From positions 251,954,440 to 252,018,439 of the forward strand of contig CM077116.1 of NCBI GenBank assembly GCA_039619475.1: DNA of 64,000 nucleotides. Direction: 5' to 3'. This document shows, piece by piece, positions 1 through 12,379 of this stretch; positions within the stretch are counted from its first letter, which is position 1, and every line of letters starts with the position of its first letter. The DNA comes from Icerya purchasi (Eukaryota; Arthropoda; Insecta; Hemiptera; Monophlebidae). Position numbers and translations under genes: made by a program. The notes below the pieces were generated by a model that had not been told where the DNA came from, ran no database searches, and saw only the letters and a list, made by a program, of their open reading frames with translations.

Positions 1-284
1 TTTAACATTTTTGGTTACTGAAGGAGAACATTGCTTAGACCAGTGTATCCAAAAATTATTTTCCGAGAAAAGTGTTTATAAAAGGCATGAGACCTTCATT
101 GACTCTGATCCTAGAAATCTACAATCAACGAAAAGAGTTCACTGAAGAATCAAATATACTCCACATAAAGCCGTGCTTCTAGAGTTGTTTTTTTTCTCCT
201 TTGGAAAAATCCTACCTAAATGGCTTTTATTACAATCTGTTTAATTCTTGAACATTCAGTAATACTTTAAATTAATCTTATTAT

Positions 285-302
285 GTATATATATATATAT
301 AT
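285..302. repeat. (TA)n microsatellite
   Basis: A short uninterrupted TA run that directly borders the 3' end of the Jockey-like relic to its right. Confidence 0.9.
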
Positions 303-2080
303 ACCTAGGATTCCTAATGGATGATCTCGCATTCCCTCGCGTAATATTTGGTACTCAATTAATTTATGCGGTTTAGTTTTTTTCAGCCGCCTAACCCCAT
401 CCCGATGAATCAGAAGCTGCTTTCCTTCTGAATTTACATGATTTTGCAGTCTCAAATCGTGCATTCTTGCCAATTCTTTTATCAGCTGCGATACTTCTCT
501 GATGCATGAAGATCCCGATAAGTATTAGCGTTTCTTTCGTATTGCCTAACATTAATTCGATTCCGAAGACCTTTGTTCTGGAACGTTTGAATTGTTTTTT
601 TGTCTGTTGGCTACTTTAGCACAACCGAAAAGCTTGTAATCATCACTCCACGTTGGTTTCAGTATTTGATTGTGTACTAAAAGTTTATTGCTCAACGAAA
701 GCGTATTCTGTCTTCCAAAATGACATTTCATCCGCAGCGTATCTTTTTAATTGTTCCATTTTTTTATTGATATGCATAGGTCAGTTTAATTTTGAATCTA
801 AACGCATACCTAAATATTTCACTTGATTTTTATTAGGTACAATTTTAGAATTAATTACAATCGGACAATACTGGATTCTTCGATTGGGAAAATTGATATT
901 TACATCTCCTCCTTAAGCCCCTTACATTTTCTTATCTACTTCCAAATACTTTTGATGTGGGACTGCACTTTCGTAGTTGACTCTTCTATATTATTTCCTG
1001 GTAACCATTGCAGCAGTTCAATAATTCCCCTAATAATAAAGAAGTCTATCAAATTAGGGTAATTTTTTCTGATCAGTAGGGGCCAATAAGTCGATTTGCC
1101 TGTTGAGTAACATTTGCATTCCGACTTATTTATTGCTTGTAACAACTTTATCTACCTTTGATAATTCTTGAGCCCCAACATGTATGTTTCGAATTAAAAT
1201 CACCTCCTATGATAAATCAAGGATTGAGCATTTTAAAGTATTCAGTTCATACATAAATTTTTATCTGTTTACCACAGGAGGACAGTAAATCGCTGATAAT
1301 ACTAAGCCTCCATTTTTAGTATTTACGTATATTTTAACATTAGTAGCTTGAATTTGATTTGTGTTTGTTTCCTCTAGCATATGATGGTGCATTATGCTAT
1401 TCTTAAATATTGTTGCATCCCTACGCCCGTCATCATCAGATTACATAGTATTATACAAACAATAGCTATTAAATTTAACGATAGTATTTTCCGCAATATT
1501 CGGTTAACATAACAATAATGATATATCGATTTTTTCTTTTAGTAAGAATAATTCAACTTTTTGGGGTCTTTTTAATTTTTTTAACGTCATTCTTGGCATC
1601 AAAGTCAATGACAAACATTGACGTTAGTACTCCGGTTTTTGTCCGTGTTTCAGTATCACTCACTGTTTTCTCTATACATTGCTGATTTTTAATACATTAC
1701 ATACCCTTGATTCAATAAATCTTCTTGTATGGTTTTTTCTTTTATATTAGATGGCAGTCCTTTTTAATTACCACTTTAATTCGTTTCGCACTGTCTAATT
1801 AGTAAGTATGAATTCAAAGTTGTTACCAGATGGATGTTTTTCTAAATTTTATAATTTTCCGCTGTTTCAATTTTTATTTTAACCTGGTTGCCTAACAATT
1901 GTTTAGATGAAAATTTATCATCTAAAACGTGTGCAATTGTATTTGCTAGTTTTTGAAGTTTAGAAACATTAGCTACAAAAAATGATTTTAGTTTGCTTTG
2001 ATAACGAAAATGAGAAACATCGGTTTTTATACTTTCTGGTGTTCTTATAAATTTCTTTTTATCCTCGTTCTCTGCAAAGG
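303..2080 (-). mobile_element. Decayed Jockey-like non-LTR retrotransposon
   Basis: Read on the minus strand, the order is ORF1-like, endonuclease, RT C-terminus. Around 2060-1640 the translation resembles the Jockey gag region (GLPSNIKEKTIQEDLLNQGY). Around 1440-930 it is an APE-type endonuclease: DDDGRRDAT, then AIYCPPV, then GGDFNSKHTCWGS, then LIDFFIIRGI. At about 870-740 it jumps to the RT thumb (NQVKYLGMRLDSKLN), and at about 470-360 it ends in a typical Jockey C-terminus (RDGVRRLKKTKPHKL). The catalytic RT palm with its FADD box is missing, so there is a large internal deletion. Stops and frameshifts are numerous, so this is a dead copy. The Jockey clade lacks RNase H, which agrees with the C-terminus seen. 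Confidence 0.8.
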
Positions 2081-2089
2081 TGTAATTTC

Positions 2090-3250
2090 ACTCCCCCCCC
2101 CTTTTTTTTTATTATTACTTCCTTAAGAATTCCGTACACATGTAATGTACGAAATTCAAATAATATGGCTTAGAAATGACAAAAATATCGAATAAAAATC
2201 AATAACTTACGAACGATTTGCCTTATAATCTTTAAAATTGAATCATAAATTAAAATTAAAATTCTCTTTAAGATAATCTTCAACTTCAAGCTAACTGATT
2301 ACTCTGAGCGGCAAAAAACCAAAAAAAAACAGTCAAGAATATATAATATGGAATTTAAAACGGCCTTAAAAATCACCCTTAAAAATTCATACTCATCATC
2401 AGATAAATCTCTTAAAAGTGAAATGCAAAGTATAAAACAAAATGCAAAAAACCCCTTTCATAAAATCAAGAAATTACAGTTTACAAAATATTTAAACAAC
2501 CTTCCGTTTGAACTAAAAATAGCAAAGAAAAAAAAAGTATGTTCACGTAATAGCCCGAGTAAAAAAGTTGAGAATACCAAAACGTACCTCAAAGGACCCT
2601 TTATAGGAAAACTATATTGCAACTTTATATTTAGTCCCTTGGGGCGCCGAAAACTTGAAATTTTTGAAAAAAATATTTTTTCCCCCGGGCATGTGATATA
2701 TTGTTGGAAAGATCGCTCTACTTGTCGGGAATGCAACCGTATTTCATTTCCTTAACGAAAATTTCAAAGTTGACGAAAAGTTCAAAAATGTTCTCGTGTT
2801 TTTTTTTTTTTAACGATTGACTTATTCAAAAAGATAAACGAGAATGGGAGTGTCTCTAACGCCATATATCGGACAGCAACTGGAACACAATCAATATGAT
2901 GTTGGTTGGTACCAATTCCAATAACGAACGATGCTTTCTTATGATTTACCGGTCTCTTTTAATGTTACATGAAATTATCGAACAATATAATAGAAAATTT
3001 AATTTTTTTACGTGGTGTACATTATATTGGTTTTTAAATGCAACATCTATACTTATACAGATCCGTGAATTTTATTATTGCCGATAACATATATAATTAA
3101 GAAAAATATTGATTTTTTTTTATACATTGTCCAAAATTATTCGGCACTATGTAAAATGTCTAGACATTTATAAAATATCTGGTTTTCGTATACTTCCGCA
3201 GTTCCATCAATAGGCATTCTCTGATGTGTTATCAAAGAATTGTTTAATTC
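2090..3250. other. AT-rich interval without recognised gene
   Basis: The longest open frame runs from 2348 to 2755 on the plus strand (135 codons, Lys-rich). It shows no motif, signal peptide or membrane segment that I recognise and is probably fortuitous. The stretch near 2740-2790 (ttccttaacgaaaa, then tttcaaagttgacgaaaa) weakly resembles the dispersed repeat described at 24420-25200, so part of this interval may be an old copy of it. Confidence 0.5.
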
Positions 3251-3252
3251 AG

Positions 3253-3510
3253 TTTTTTTTTTTTTTTTTGTGACCCAACAACAACAGAAATTAAGGAAGG
3301 GGTTAAATAAAGAGACGATTAGAAATAGAGCTTAGGAAAGATTGGAGTACAGGGATTATATCTGGAGATGGAAAGGAAAGGACAAAGGAAGAATTATACG
3401 GAGCAGGAAGACCCAGTGCCAAGATTTTCGAGTACAAAACAAAGCGCTCGGAATCAAAGGCAGGGCATTCAAAGAAGATGTGGTTTGCATCACATATGAG
3501 AGGAGAGAAG
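3253..3510 (-). mobile_element. 3' end of an I-like non-LTR retrotransposon
   Basis: The minus strand encodes the C-terminal zinc-finger region of an I-like ORF2: HICDANHIFFECPAFDSER, then a leucine-rich tail with LALGLPAPYN. The same C-terminus recurs near 22.9, 27.4 and 59.9 kb. A poly(T) tract at 3253-3269 is the poly(A) tail in the reverse orientation. The copy is heavily 5'-truncated and its 5' end stops a few bases before a long TA microsatellite. Confidence 0.75.
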
Positions 3511-3513
3511 AAG

Positions 3514-3514
<1 letters not shown>

Positions 3515-3562
<48 letters not shown>
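3515..3562. repeat. (TA)n microsatellite
   Basis: About 24 uninterrupted TA units followed by a short GAT run. Confidence 0.95.
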
Positions 3563-3567
<5 letters not shown>

Positions 3568-6500
3568 ATGATGATTTACCTCCCTCGTTTTACGATTATG
3601 AATTTAATCTGTAAGGATAAAGTAACGGCGCTTTTGAGTAGTACAGAAACCGGAGCGCAACGTAGCTTCCGTGTTGCCGACCAACGTGAGATAGGTTATC
3701 AATGGCGAGGGTGATGCGATTGTTCACCGGCTGTATGTATTCATGCGACGCTAGCATGCACACACACACCCACACATATATATATATAAATAAATAAATA
3801 GAAATTGAGAAAATATATTTAATTTTTTTGATTTAAAGCCCTTAGGTTGGCTTAATTCAGTATTCGTTATTGACAGGTTATTTTACTTATGTAAAAGTGG
3901 TGTATACGACACAAATGCTCGTATTTGTTATTAGAGTCTGGAAACATTTGTAACGGAGATGCGTAATGTAAAACTTAAATAAATAATTTCCACGTAATAT
4001 TATATCATGGTGGTTGCATCTCTGAATAAAATAATTAACGTTTCAATTGGCACCTTTACCGGTGGAGGGACATAAGTAACTAAATTCAAACATTGACTAA
4101 AAATGTACATAAGGATAAATTCAAAATAATCATGTTTATTGTTTGGAAAACAATAGACTGTCATTATTATTTCACCAACGTCTGTAACGGAAAAATCGTG
4201 ACCGAATTTTTTTTATATATCCGTTTGAGTTAGAATAATGTGTTTGTTAATTCTTTGACAGAGTGGTTGCAGGTAAAATAAAATTTATGTTCAATTCAAA
4301 GAAAAATTGCTAAAGAAAACATAAATAGAAAATTAAAAAATTTCGGTAAAAAATGGCTTTGCACGAAGTTTTCTGAATGCCATTTCTCTTGTACGCCGAA
4401 ACTATTAGAAACATCAAAAACTGAGCTTTAAGAACAAAAGAGACGATTTTCAAATCATTTTCCTTGGAAATAATCGAAAAATATCATTTTCTTAATCTTT
4501 AAGTAATTTTTTCGTGTTCTCTGTTCACTTACAACATATCGATTTGATGACAGTAGATTGCGCAGAATATATCTAAAATTCACTTTCATTCAAAAAAAGT
4601 AAAACAAACTATTAAATCATTCCAATACGATTTCTAATCGAACCATCCTAATATGACGATATATACGCGTGTGTATACACGTATACATATAATTTAGCGT
4701 AGTATAATTAATTCGCGTGAAAAATAAAAAAACTCAACATAATTTAATATGGTAGCTTTATTTTATTGTAAAATAAACTGATCGGTATAATTGCGAACTA
4801 ACGATAATGCGAAAAATCGTTATTATTTTACAAAAGGTGTAACCGCTCCGACTAGACCGCGAACGCCACGTATGATCTTTCTGACCGCAACGGCCGATGT
4901 CGGTTCACACGATAGTACGACCTGTTTTGCAGATAAATTAATTAGAATTTAATACTTTTTATTAAAATCTTCAGATGTGTACACAACGTATATGTAGAGT
5001 GTGTGTCATTTGAAAATGTTTAATGGCAATGTTTTGTCAAATGGCGTAAGAGCATTGTTTTGGCCAAGCTCAATTAATGTACAGTGGGAAAAAGCAACTT
5101 TAAAAAAATTAACAGTCGTTCGTGGAAAGTACGTTTTTTCCGTGAATTTATCTCCATATGCTTTACAGATAATTCCGGATCTTTTTGACCTATTAGCTGC
5201 TCCATATGTGACATTTGTATGTGCGACGAGTTAAACATTTTCCATTTCACGATGATAAGTGAGTCGAGTCGAGTTTGTGAATTTTGAACGGAGATTTTTC
5301 TTAATTGCTGCTTACGTCACAGTTTACCTGAAACAGATCCCTCTCCGCCAGAACAATTTCCAGCCGCTGTTATTTTGATTATCGTGTTTATTCATCCGGT
5401 TGTATCATTTTTGCAATGTGATTATTTTGCTTAATTCTCCGGAATTAAAACATATTTCACTGATTAACGCAGTGTGTCGCCGTCACAGTTAATCAAAAGA
5501 TAGCGCCCGTAAACCCGGATTCGTTATAATTTTATTATATGTAACAGTCGATTTTGTCAATTAGAATTAATCGTGTATAAACATAATGGAAACATTAAAT
5601 AAATTATAAAAGTGTAAAGTTTAAAAATTTTGTGTGCGTTTTTAAAATTTACATTTGTGTAATTTTTGTACGTTGCATAGGCTTATATTTTTCTCATTTC
5701 GTATATTTCTGTTATTCGAACATTGTATTAAATTTATTTCTGTATTTTTATAATACGAGCGAAAATTACGTATTGATACGGATTCGGTGTTTTATCTATC
5801 GACGATGTTGAACTACTAGAAATTATTCTCCGATTAAAATCATTCATTTTCGATCTCCCGGCATCAATTCTATTATTCGTCGTCAACGGAGAATACGGTG
5901 TGCGGGACACGTACACGGCTGAAAATGTAAATTCTGATTTTCGGTCAAAATTTCGGCACGACGAGGGTTGCGGGCTGTGTATGAGTATGTTGGTGTGTGA
6001 GGTCTGGGGCAACAGGGTAGCGTCTGTTTGAAGCGCGTGGGCAGCGTGAGCCGTGAGAGTTCATTGTAACGAGTGTATGCGTGTAATCATTCGATCGGCT
6101 GATATAATAGGCTAGGCAGCTGGCCTTTTGTATTAATTGTTTCCGGCGTTTTACCGTTAATTATACAGTTTAGTATTTGTACCTTGCCGATCTTGCGAGA
6201 TAAATCTTGTCGCCGTTTTAACGATATACACGTGGTTTTGGCTAGTTGTTATTAAAAGTTATCGCGCTTAGCTGTTTCTCCGTTTTTTTGAGCCGTGTGT
6301 GATCTTTTGATAAAATTCAGTATCTAGTCCTCGCAATTCGCTATGTATTTTATTTCATTCACGAAAAAGTAGTATCGTTTAAGAAACAAAAAATGTGTAC
6401 ATATATCCGCATTGCTGAGAGTTCGTTCTACAAATATCACTTCTGCGTAAATTTAAGCACTTGGTCAGTTACCAGGCGTGACATTTCCCGACGACGGGAA

Positions 6501-7378
6501 GCCCGCCTTCGCAACGTGCGAAAATAAATTTTTCAGCAAAAAATTTATTTTTCGAGATTTTTTTTTTTGTTTTTATTGTTTTTATTGTTTAGTTATTTTA
6601 CTCAAATCTAGTCAAATAAGAAGAAAAGTCCTAATGCCACTCCGATGAGTTCCGCTTACCGATGATACAAATCCGTAATCAGGGACAGAGAATTCATATT
6701 ATTGCTTTTTTATACAATAAGGATTTAATATACACAGGTCGTAGTTATATTCGGAGAATAATTTGCAATAATGTTTCTGGCTTAATGAATTGTGAATTTG
6801 TTTTTATTTTTTGTAACGGGACAGTACCTCAGCATGAAAAAACTACAAAAAGGCAGCTTTCATATCGTGTGCATATTACCGCTAAACGTTTGACTGATTT
6901 TAATTGATTTTAAAATTCAAATTCGAGCAAAATTCAGTTAATAAGTATATTATTAAATGAGAGCAATTCTTGCATACGCGTATGCAATTAGTTCTGAAAA
7001 TGGCCCTGACGACATTAATAAAATTCACGAATTAGTAGTAGGGGGTTTTAAGGTCTAGAAATATCGGTTGTTCTAGGAAACGGAGGCAAATTGTGTTCGT
7101 GTTAGTGATCAAACTTGTATTTCGGGTTTAATAAAAAATAAATTTAACAATTCGTCGCTCGTTTACCATGTTAAATTGAAATTTCGGCATGAAATAAATT
7201 TCGCTTATGATATTACACTAACTAGAGTGCGCTTTCAAAATTGAAAAATAGAAACTAACGTGTGCAATTATGGCTGTCGTATTACCTGCGCATTATTGTT
7301 GTATTTTGAAATGTTGCGAGCAAATATTTTAATTGATGTGCAAGTTTGGCATGAAGTCGAATTCAATATATTAAAACT

Positions 7379-7382
<4 letters not shown>
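3563..7382. other. Interval without recognised gene; CpG-containing stretch
   Basis: No convincing coding region is seen. Short open frames at 5001-5234 (plus) and 6662-6907 (plus) have no recognisable motif. From roughly 5300 to 6550 the sequence is noticeably richer in G+C and CpG than its surroundings. This could mark a host regulatory or 5' untranslated region, but no start codon, splice pair or core-promoter combination can be defended. Confidence 0.35.

Positions 7383-7409
<27 letters not shown>
7383..7409. repeat. (AT)n microsatellite
   Basis: An uninterrupted AT run that immediately precedes the Jockey-like 3' fragment. Confidence 0.9.
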
Positions 7410-7955
7410 CCACGTTCGACAAAAATGTCTAGAAATGAAAGCAAAAATGAAAAGTCTTTATTGGCTGCTAGGAAGAAATCCGCCGTTGTCTATTGAAAAC
7501 AAACGACTTTTGTATATAGCCATTGTTAAACCTATATGGATTTATGGAATGAGGCTGTGTGGAGTTGTGCTAGCAGTTCCAACATAGATTGTATACAAAG
7601 ACGTCAAAACACTGCACTTCGCACGATCAGTGCTGCGCACCGATTTGAACATAACGACGACATACATCGAGATATGAAAATTCCAACGGTCATTGATGAA
7701 ATTACCAGGCTCGCCTGCAAACACGAAAAACGCCTGTAGGAGCATACTAATGCCGAAGTCATGCAACTCCTCGACAACTCTGAGGATACAAGGCGGCTTA
7801 AACGTCGATAACCATATGACTTAGTGAAATGATGTGTAAAGTCGGAGTCACTTCATTGGAAGTGTAACTCTCTCCACGTATAGTCAACTTTGTCACCGTT
7901 ATTGTTAAAGACTAGATTGTCTCACAATAAAAAATTAAAAAAAAAAAAAAAAAAA
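7410..7955 (+). mobile_element. 5'-truncated Jockey-like retrotransposon 3' fragment
   Basis: The translation in three frames follows the Jockey ORF2 C-terminus: LLGRNPPLSIENKRLLYIAI, then KPIWIYGMRLCG, then DDIHRDMKIPTVIDEITRLA, then NSEDTRRLKRR. A short 3' UTR with ATAA follows, then a poly(A) tail at 7937-7955. The coding part is broken by at least two frameshifts. The 5' end abuts the AT microsatellite, as would be seen if the truncated copy landed at or expanded from a TA-rich target. It is related to, but not continuous with, the relic at 303-2080. Confidence 0.8.
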
Positions 7956-9031
7956 TTATCGATATAAAATTATTTATGTTCTTAAAATTAACAATAGAAA
8001 AATTTTTCCACCTCGAAAATGGAACAGTTATTTCAAAAGTGTTGCGGATGTTATTTTCGGAAAATATAGTTTCTGCGGCAAAAAAAAAAAAAAAAAATCC
8101 CGTGCTTCCGATGCGATGAGAGAAAATAATCGTCATAAAAATCAAATAATAATGCACGTGAACTAAATTTTCCTAAGCTGTTAGAGATTAAACACATATT
8201 GCCTACTTTCTGCGTTGTATTGTCGCGATGAAAAGCGGTATAATACGAGTGTAAGTAGTGTCTAGTTGAAGGTGAAACTTTGGCCGAAAGTATATTACCT
8301 AATTTCAAATTGTCGATATTAAATATTTTTACTTTTTAATGTGTAATTGTTTATATTCTGTTGTTAGTGAGAAATTCGGTAATTTCTTATTAAATGACAA
8401 ATTAAAAAGTAATTCTGAAAACGAGATTAATTTTAATTGCCACATACAAATTAAGTGCGCTACCTAATTAGTTCGAATACTTTATTTTTAAACAGAAAAA
8501 TTAGAGTAATGTTTAGAAAGAAATTTTTTTTATTCTCGATCGATAAAAAAAGCATTTATAACATTCACAATTATAAAACGTGTACGAACTTTTTATTACA
8601 CGGTAAAAATTAGAAAAACAGAAATTAATAATCAGTAAGAAAATACTATTTAAAAGTTACATTATTATGCGTTAAAAATGAAAAAGTGCGACAACATTTT
8701 CGCCTCGCAAATTAGTTTTCTGATCAGAAAAAAAAATTCCAGCAGCAACGATTATTATTGTTCACTACGCTATTTAGTGAGAGCGAATAAATATTTATGG
8801 GCGTTTTTTGTTGTTTTTTTTTTGTTTTTTTTTTTTTTTTTTTAAATAAAAAGAATTACTTCTAATCCTAATATTTAAAAATATTTGCATTTCTTGGTTG
8901 CGACGGTATTTCAAAGTGTGATTCCAAATATCTTCAGATTTTAGAAAAGGAATTGAGTCACCACTCGTTTTTCGGGACAAGTTAAACCTCCGGCTTTATT
9001 TTGGCCGAATATCCGTCGAACCGTAATTATA

Positions 9032-9075
<44 letters not shown>

Positions 9076-10744
9076 GTGCAAACCGTCTAATATAGATAGA
9101 ACCTAGTTTTACTCAGGTGGAAAGACAACGAAACCATCAGAATACTGCGTTTAAATATTACAAATTGCTTGTTAAACTATATACATATAAAACCAGTGTG
9201 CTGTGATTACATACCATGCTTACGATGACCACCAAGACTAAAAGTGTTGGACGCATTTTGAATTCGGAGGTCTTTTGATGAATTGTTAACGAGCGTGCAA
9301 ATTCGTAACGTCTTATGGTTTTTTCCGTCAGCGAATAAGTTAATATTTTGCGGTACAGACTTAGATAAACGATGATTCGGTGTTTTCTGTTTATTCACAT
9401 GTTTCACTTTTGATCAAGTTCGGAATTATTTTATTTGCACAGTTGTTTGGCAAAATTTGTTGTGAATATGTTATGTTTTCGAAGCTGACATCAAATAAAC
9501 AGATCCCCCGCTCAAAAAGTGTTGTTTATGTGACGTTAATGATAATAATTATCGTCAGCGGATGACGAATTTTTTTATACATCTGTGAATTTCCTTCGCC
9601 AGCCGGTCCAGTGTCCGTATGTGCGCGTTGTATTAATAAGGAATTCAGTTAATCTGTAGCTAATAAAGAAAAACGGGAACTTAAATGAGAGTTAATATAG
9701 GCAAGTTCCTGGAGTCATTGGCTTACTGAATTTGAATTCCGCTGTCGTATAAAAATTAACGGCTGCCGCTTCCAAAAAATAAGAACAATAGTCCTCGCTT
9801 GCGTAGAAATAACGATTAATCAAAATAAATAATATCAAATCGAACAGCGAACGATCGAGATAGATAATAAATTTTTAACTTGGCAACGTTTTACGGGAAT
9901 ATCATTTCGGCTGAAGAAAAAACTAGTTTCATTTAATGAACATCGCAAAAAAACTGCTGTTTATCCGCTTATCACGTTTTAAAGTGTTTATTTGTCATTA
10001 ACGCGAGTGCATAAAAATTGAATACAAAATTAGTAATTGTTATACCGTGATGATGCCTTCCCTAAATATCGCGCCTCCGAAGAGGCGACTAAACAAAACT
10101 ATAAAAATCTCTAAACGTGTCATAATCATTGAAGTAAATAGAAACTAGTGAATCGAAAAATAAACGATATAGGTGTACGATTTTTTTTTTTTTTTTTTTT
10201 TTTATTTTTTTACTTTTCTAAAAAGAACAATAATAATAATGTAAAGCTATTTATAACACGAACTGTAGAAACATTATTACCGTATAAGAAGATACTTTTC
10301 TGACGGCATGTTATCTTCGTCGTGCGTCCTGAACAATTACACTAAGTTGACCAGACTTTTTGACAATTCAGTGACGTGATAATTAAAGATATTATCAAGG
10401 CGAATAATGAATGATCTCTTCGCACGGACGATTTTTTGAAAGCTTGCAAAAATTTTCAAAAAATTGACTATTACAGCTACACAGTGAAAGTGTAAGTATG
10501 TTGTTTTTATTTTTTCTAATTCAATGAAATGTAGATTCGCCTAGAAAAGAGAACATCCGTTAAATTTTGAACGAAATAAAATTTTGTTTGTTTTCCTTTT
10601 TTACTGTTTTTGTCGTTTACTGTTATTTCTGTAGTGGTGGGGTTGATTATAAGTATTGTCTATCCGTTTTCATTACGACGTATACTTCTCCCTGAATATC
10701 TACACTTCACCATTATCGAGATATTTTTTAATTTTTTCATTATG
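7956..10744. other. AT-rich interval without recognised gene
   Basis: It contains homopolymer tracts (A-run near 8080-8097, T-runs near 8812-8842 and 10181-10203) and a TA microsatellite near 9038-9074. Small open frames show no family motif. The poly(A)/poly(T) tracts may be tails of very short retroposed fragments, but no body could be assigned. Confidence 0.5.
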
Positions 10745-11028
10745 TAAAACTAATAGACATTATAATTTTTTGCTTAGGAATTGAAAACCATTTGTTAAGA
10801 TTAAACATTTTACGGCCTAAGAATTGCTTAATGTTTATTCCATCTTCAAAGTAGTACGTACCCCTTTGATATTACGCACACTTGTAGTTTTTAGTTTTAA
10901 GAAACACTACTGTCGAAACGCCTTTTTAGGAAATCTCGTTCTGTGATTTCATCCTTATATCCCATATCTGTTGTAGAAAAACGTTATATCTCCTTTGAGT
11001 ATCCTTTTGAGTTTAGGAAATAGGAAAA
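10745..11028 (-). pseudogene. mariner-like transposase C-terminal relic
   Basis: On the minus strand the translation gives PKLKRILKG and later YYFEDGINI, the C-terminal block of mariner transposases (FPKLK..LKG...GDYFE). Nucleotide order and spacing match the plus-strand relic at 18130-18260 and 19190-19225 when reverse-complemented, at clearly lower identity than the neighbouring long inverted repeats. Many stops are present. It points away from the large element at 11429, in the opposite orientation to the mariner relic that the element interrupts. Confidence 0.6.
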
Positions 11029-11229
11029 AAACACAAAAAGAAAGCGGGAAAAAATAAATTTTAAATTTTTTCTCTCATATGAATTTTTTTTAATTTTCTT
11101 AATAAATATCAAATTTTATATCGTTTTTATAATAATAAAATTTATTATTTAAAATAATATCAGATTATATAATGAATAAGAATAAATTATTAAACGGATA
11201 AAAAAAAGTAAAAAAAGCAAAAAAAAAGA

Positions 11230-11422
11230 AGAAGTTGACGAAGCGAGGATTTGAATGTCTAACCCCAAAATTTGGGAGGTGTGATCAATGAGTGACGAAA
11301 ATTTTGTAATTTCGTACGGTTTGACTGGAATCGAATAGTTTATTACGAATCGACGGGTTGTACAATCAATGAGGGGGGTACTGTTTACAAGTTTTCGCAA
11401 TTTTCCTGAGAATACTTTTGAG
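11230..11422 (+). pseudogene. mariner transposase relic, middle part, split by insertion
   Basis: In shifting frames the plus strand reads TKRGFECLTPKF, then FDWNRIVYYE, then GCTINE. This is the block between the first and second catalytic Asp of mariner transposases (W.K.GE..., WDWKGIVYYE, TIN). The second catalytic block (HRDNTPA) does not follow here but begins at 18013, just beyond the right end of the inserted element. The reading is therefore of one old mariner copy split by the insertion at 11429-18001. Confidence 0.65.
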
Positions 11423-11428
11423 AAATAA
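11423..11428. repeat. Left target-site duplication AAATAA
   Basis: The hexamer AAATAA abuts the left end of the element and is repeated at 18002-18007 next to its right end. Six bases is the duplication length of Polinton/Maverick integration. Confidence 0.65.
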
Positions 11429-11431
11429 AGT

Positions 11432-12371
11432 AGTGAATAAATGGCGACTCTAGGAAGTCCGACGTCACAGCCTCAAAACTGCGTCCGCGCGCTGAAAGTA
11501 ACCGATGTATTTCATCAGGGAGGCAAATAGTAATCCAATTTTTTGTTCAGACGTTGAAAATTCACCCAAGTTTCCCCAAATTTCCCTAAAAATTCCCCCA
11601 AATTCATCCGCACGGTTCCCCCGCATTTCCGATAAATCGAAGCGTTTAAAAATTAACCTCGATATAACATTTAAAGCAGGAAAGTAACCCAAGCCCCGCT
11701 CGTCCTCCCAGCATACCTCTAAAGCGCACGCGCCGTTCCCGCGCACTTCTCGATCGTTCGCGATACCGCGATGTTTCGAAATTCTGCGTGTCAGTATAAA
11801 AATTCCGAAGTTAACCCAAGTATAATAATATATTTAAAGCTGAAAACTAACCAAACCCCGCTCGCCCTCCCGGCATGCTTCGAAAGCGCACGCGCCGTTC
11901 CCGCGCACGTCTCGATCATTCACAATACCGTGATTTTTTTCAGAATCCCGAGCGTAAGTATACAAATTCCGAAATTAGCCAAAGTATAATATTTAAAACC
12001 GGAAATTAACCTAAACTCCCCTTCTCCCCCTTTCCCATTCGTACATATTTTTTATTTTTCCGAGCGTAAGTATTTAAAAATTAGCCTAAGATTTTTTTTA
12101 TTTTTTTATTTTTACACACTCACTTCAATCATCACTACGTGTGACGCTGCATGCAAACACTTTCAAAACCGTTGAAACAGGATCTTAATATTCTTATAAT
12201 TTCTATTCCAGTCGATACATTATTGCGGAACCATGCCCTACACGTACCCACTAACACAAACATACACTTATACTCAAAGTCCTTGACTACTTTATTCAAT
12301 ACACATATGTAACCAACTATTCCTGACGGAATGACATTTTTCTGATGCAACATTTCCACTAACACAACCGA
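11432..12371 (+). repeat. Left terminal inverted repeat
   Basis: Nearly identical to the reverse complement of 17062-18001. By eye only two substitutions were noticed, at 11460 (C versus T) and 11483 (G versus T). Short open frames inside it recur unchanged in the other arm because of the duplication, not because they code. It contains two good copies of a GC-rich block (aaagcgcacgcgccgttccc, followed by gcgcac and a tcgatc motif) at about 11720 and 11880. Confidence 0.92.
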
Positions 12372-12379
12372 TTTAAAGG

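Noticed and set aside
5300..6550. CpG-rich promoter or first exon of the calcineurin B gene
   Set aside because: The base composition is suggestive, but no MGNE-like first exon, donor site or core promoter could be identified.
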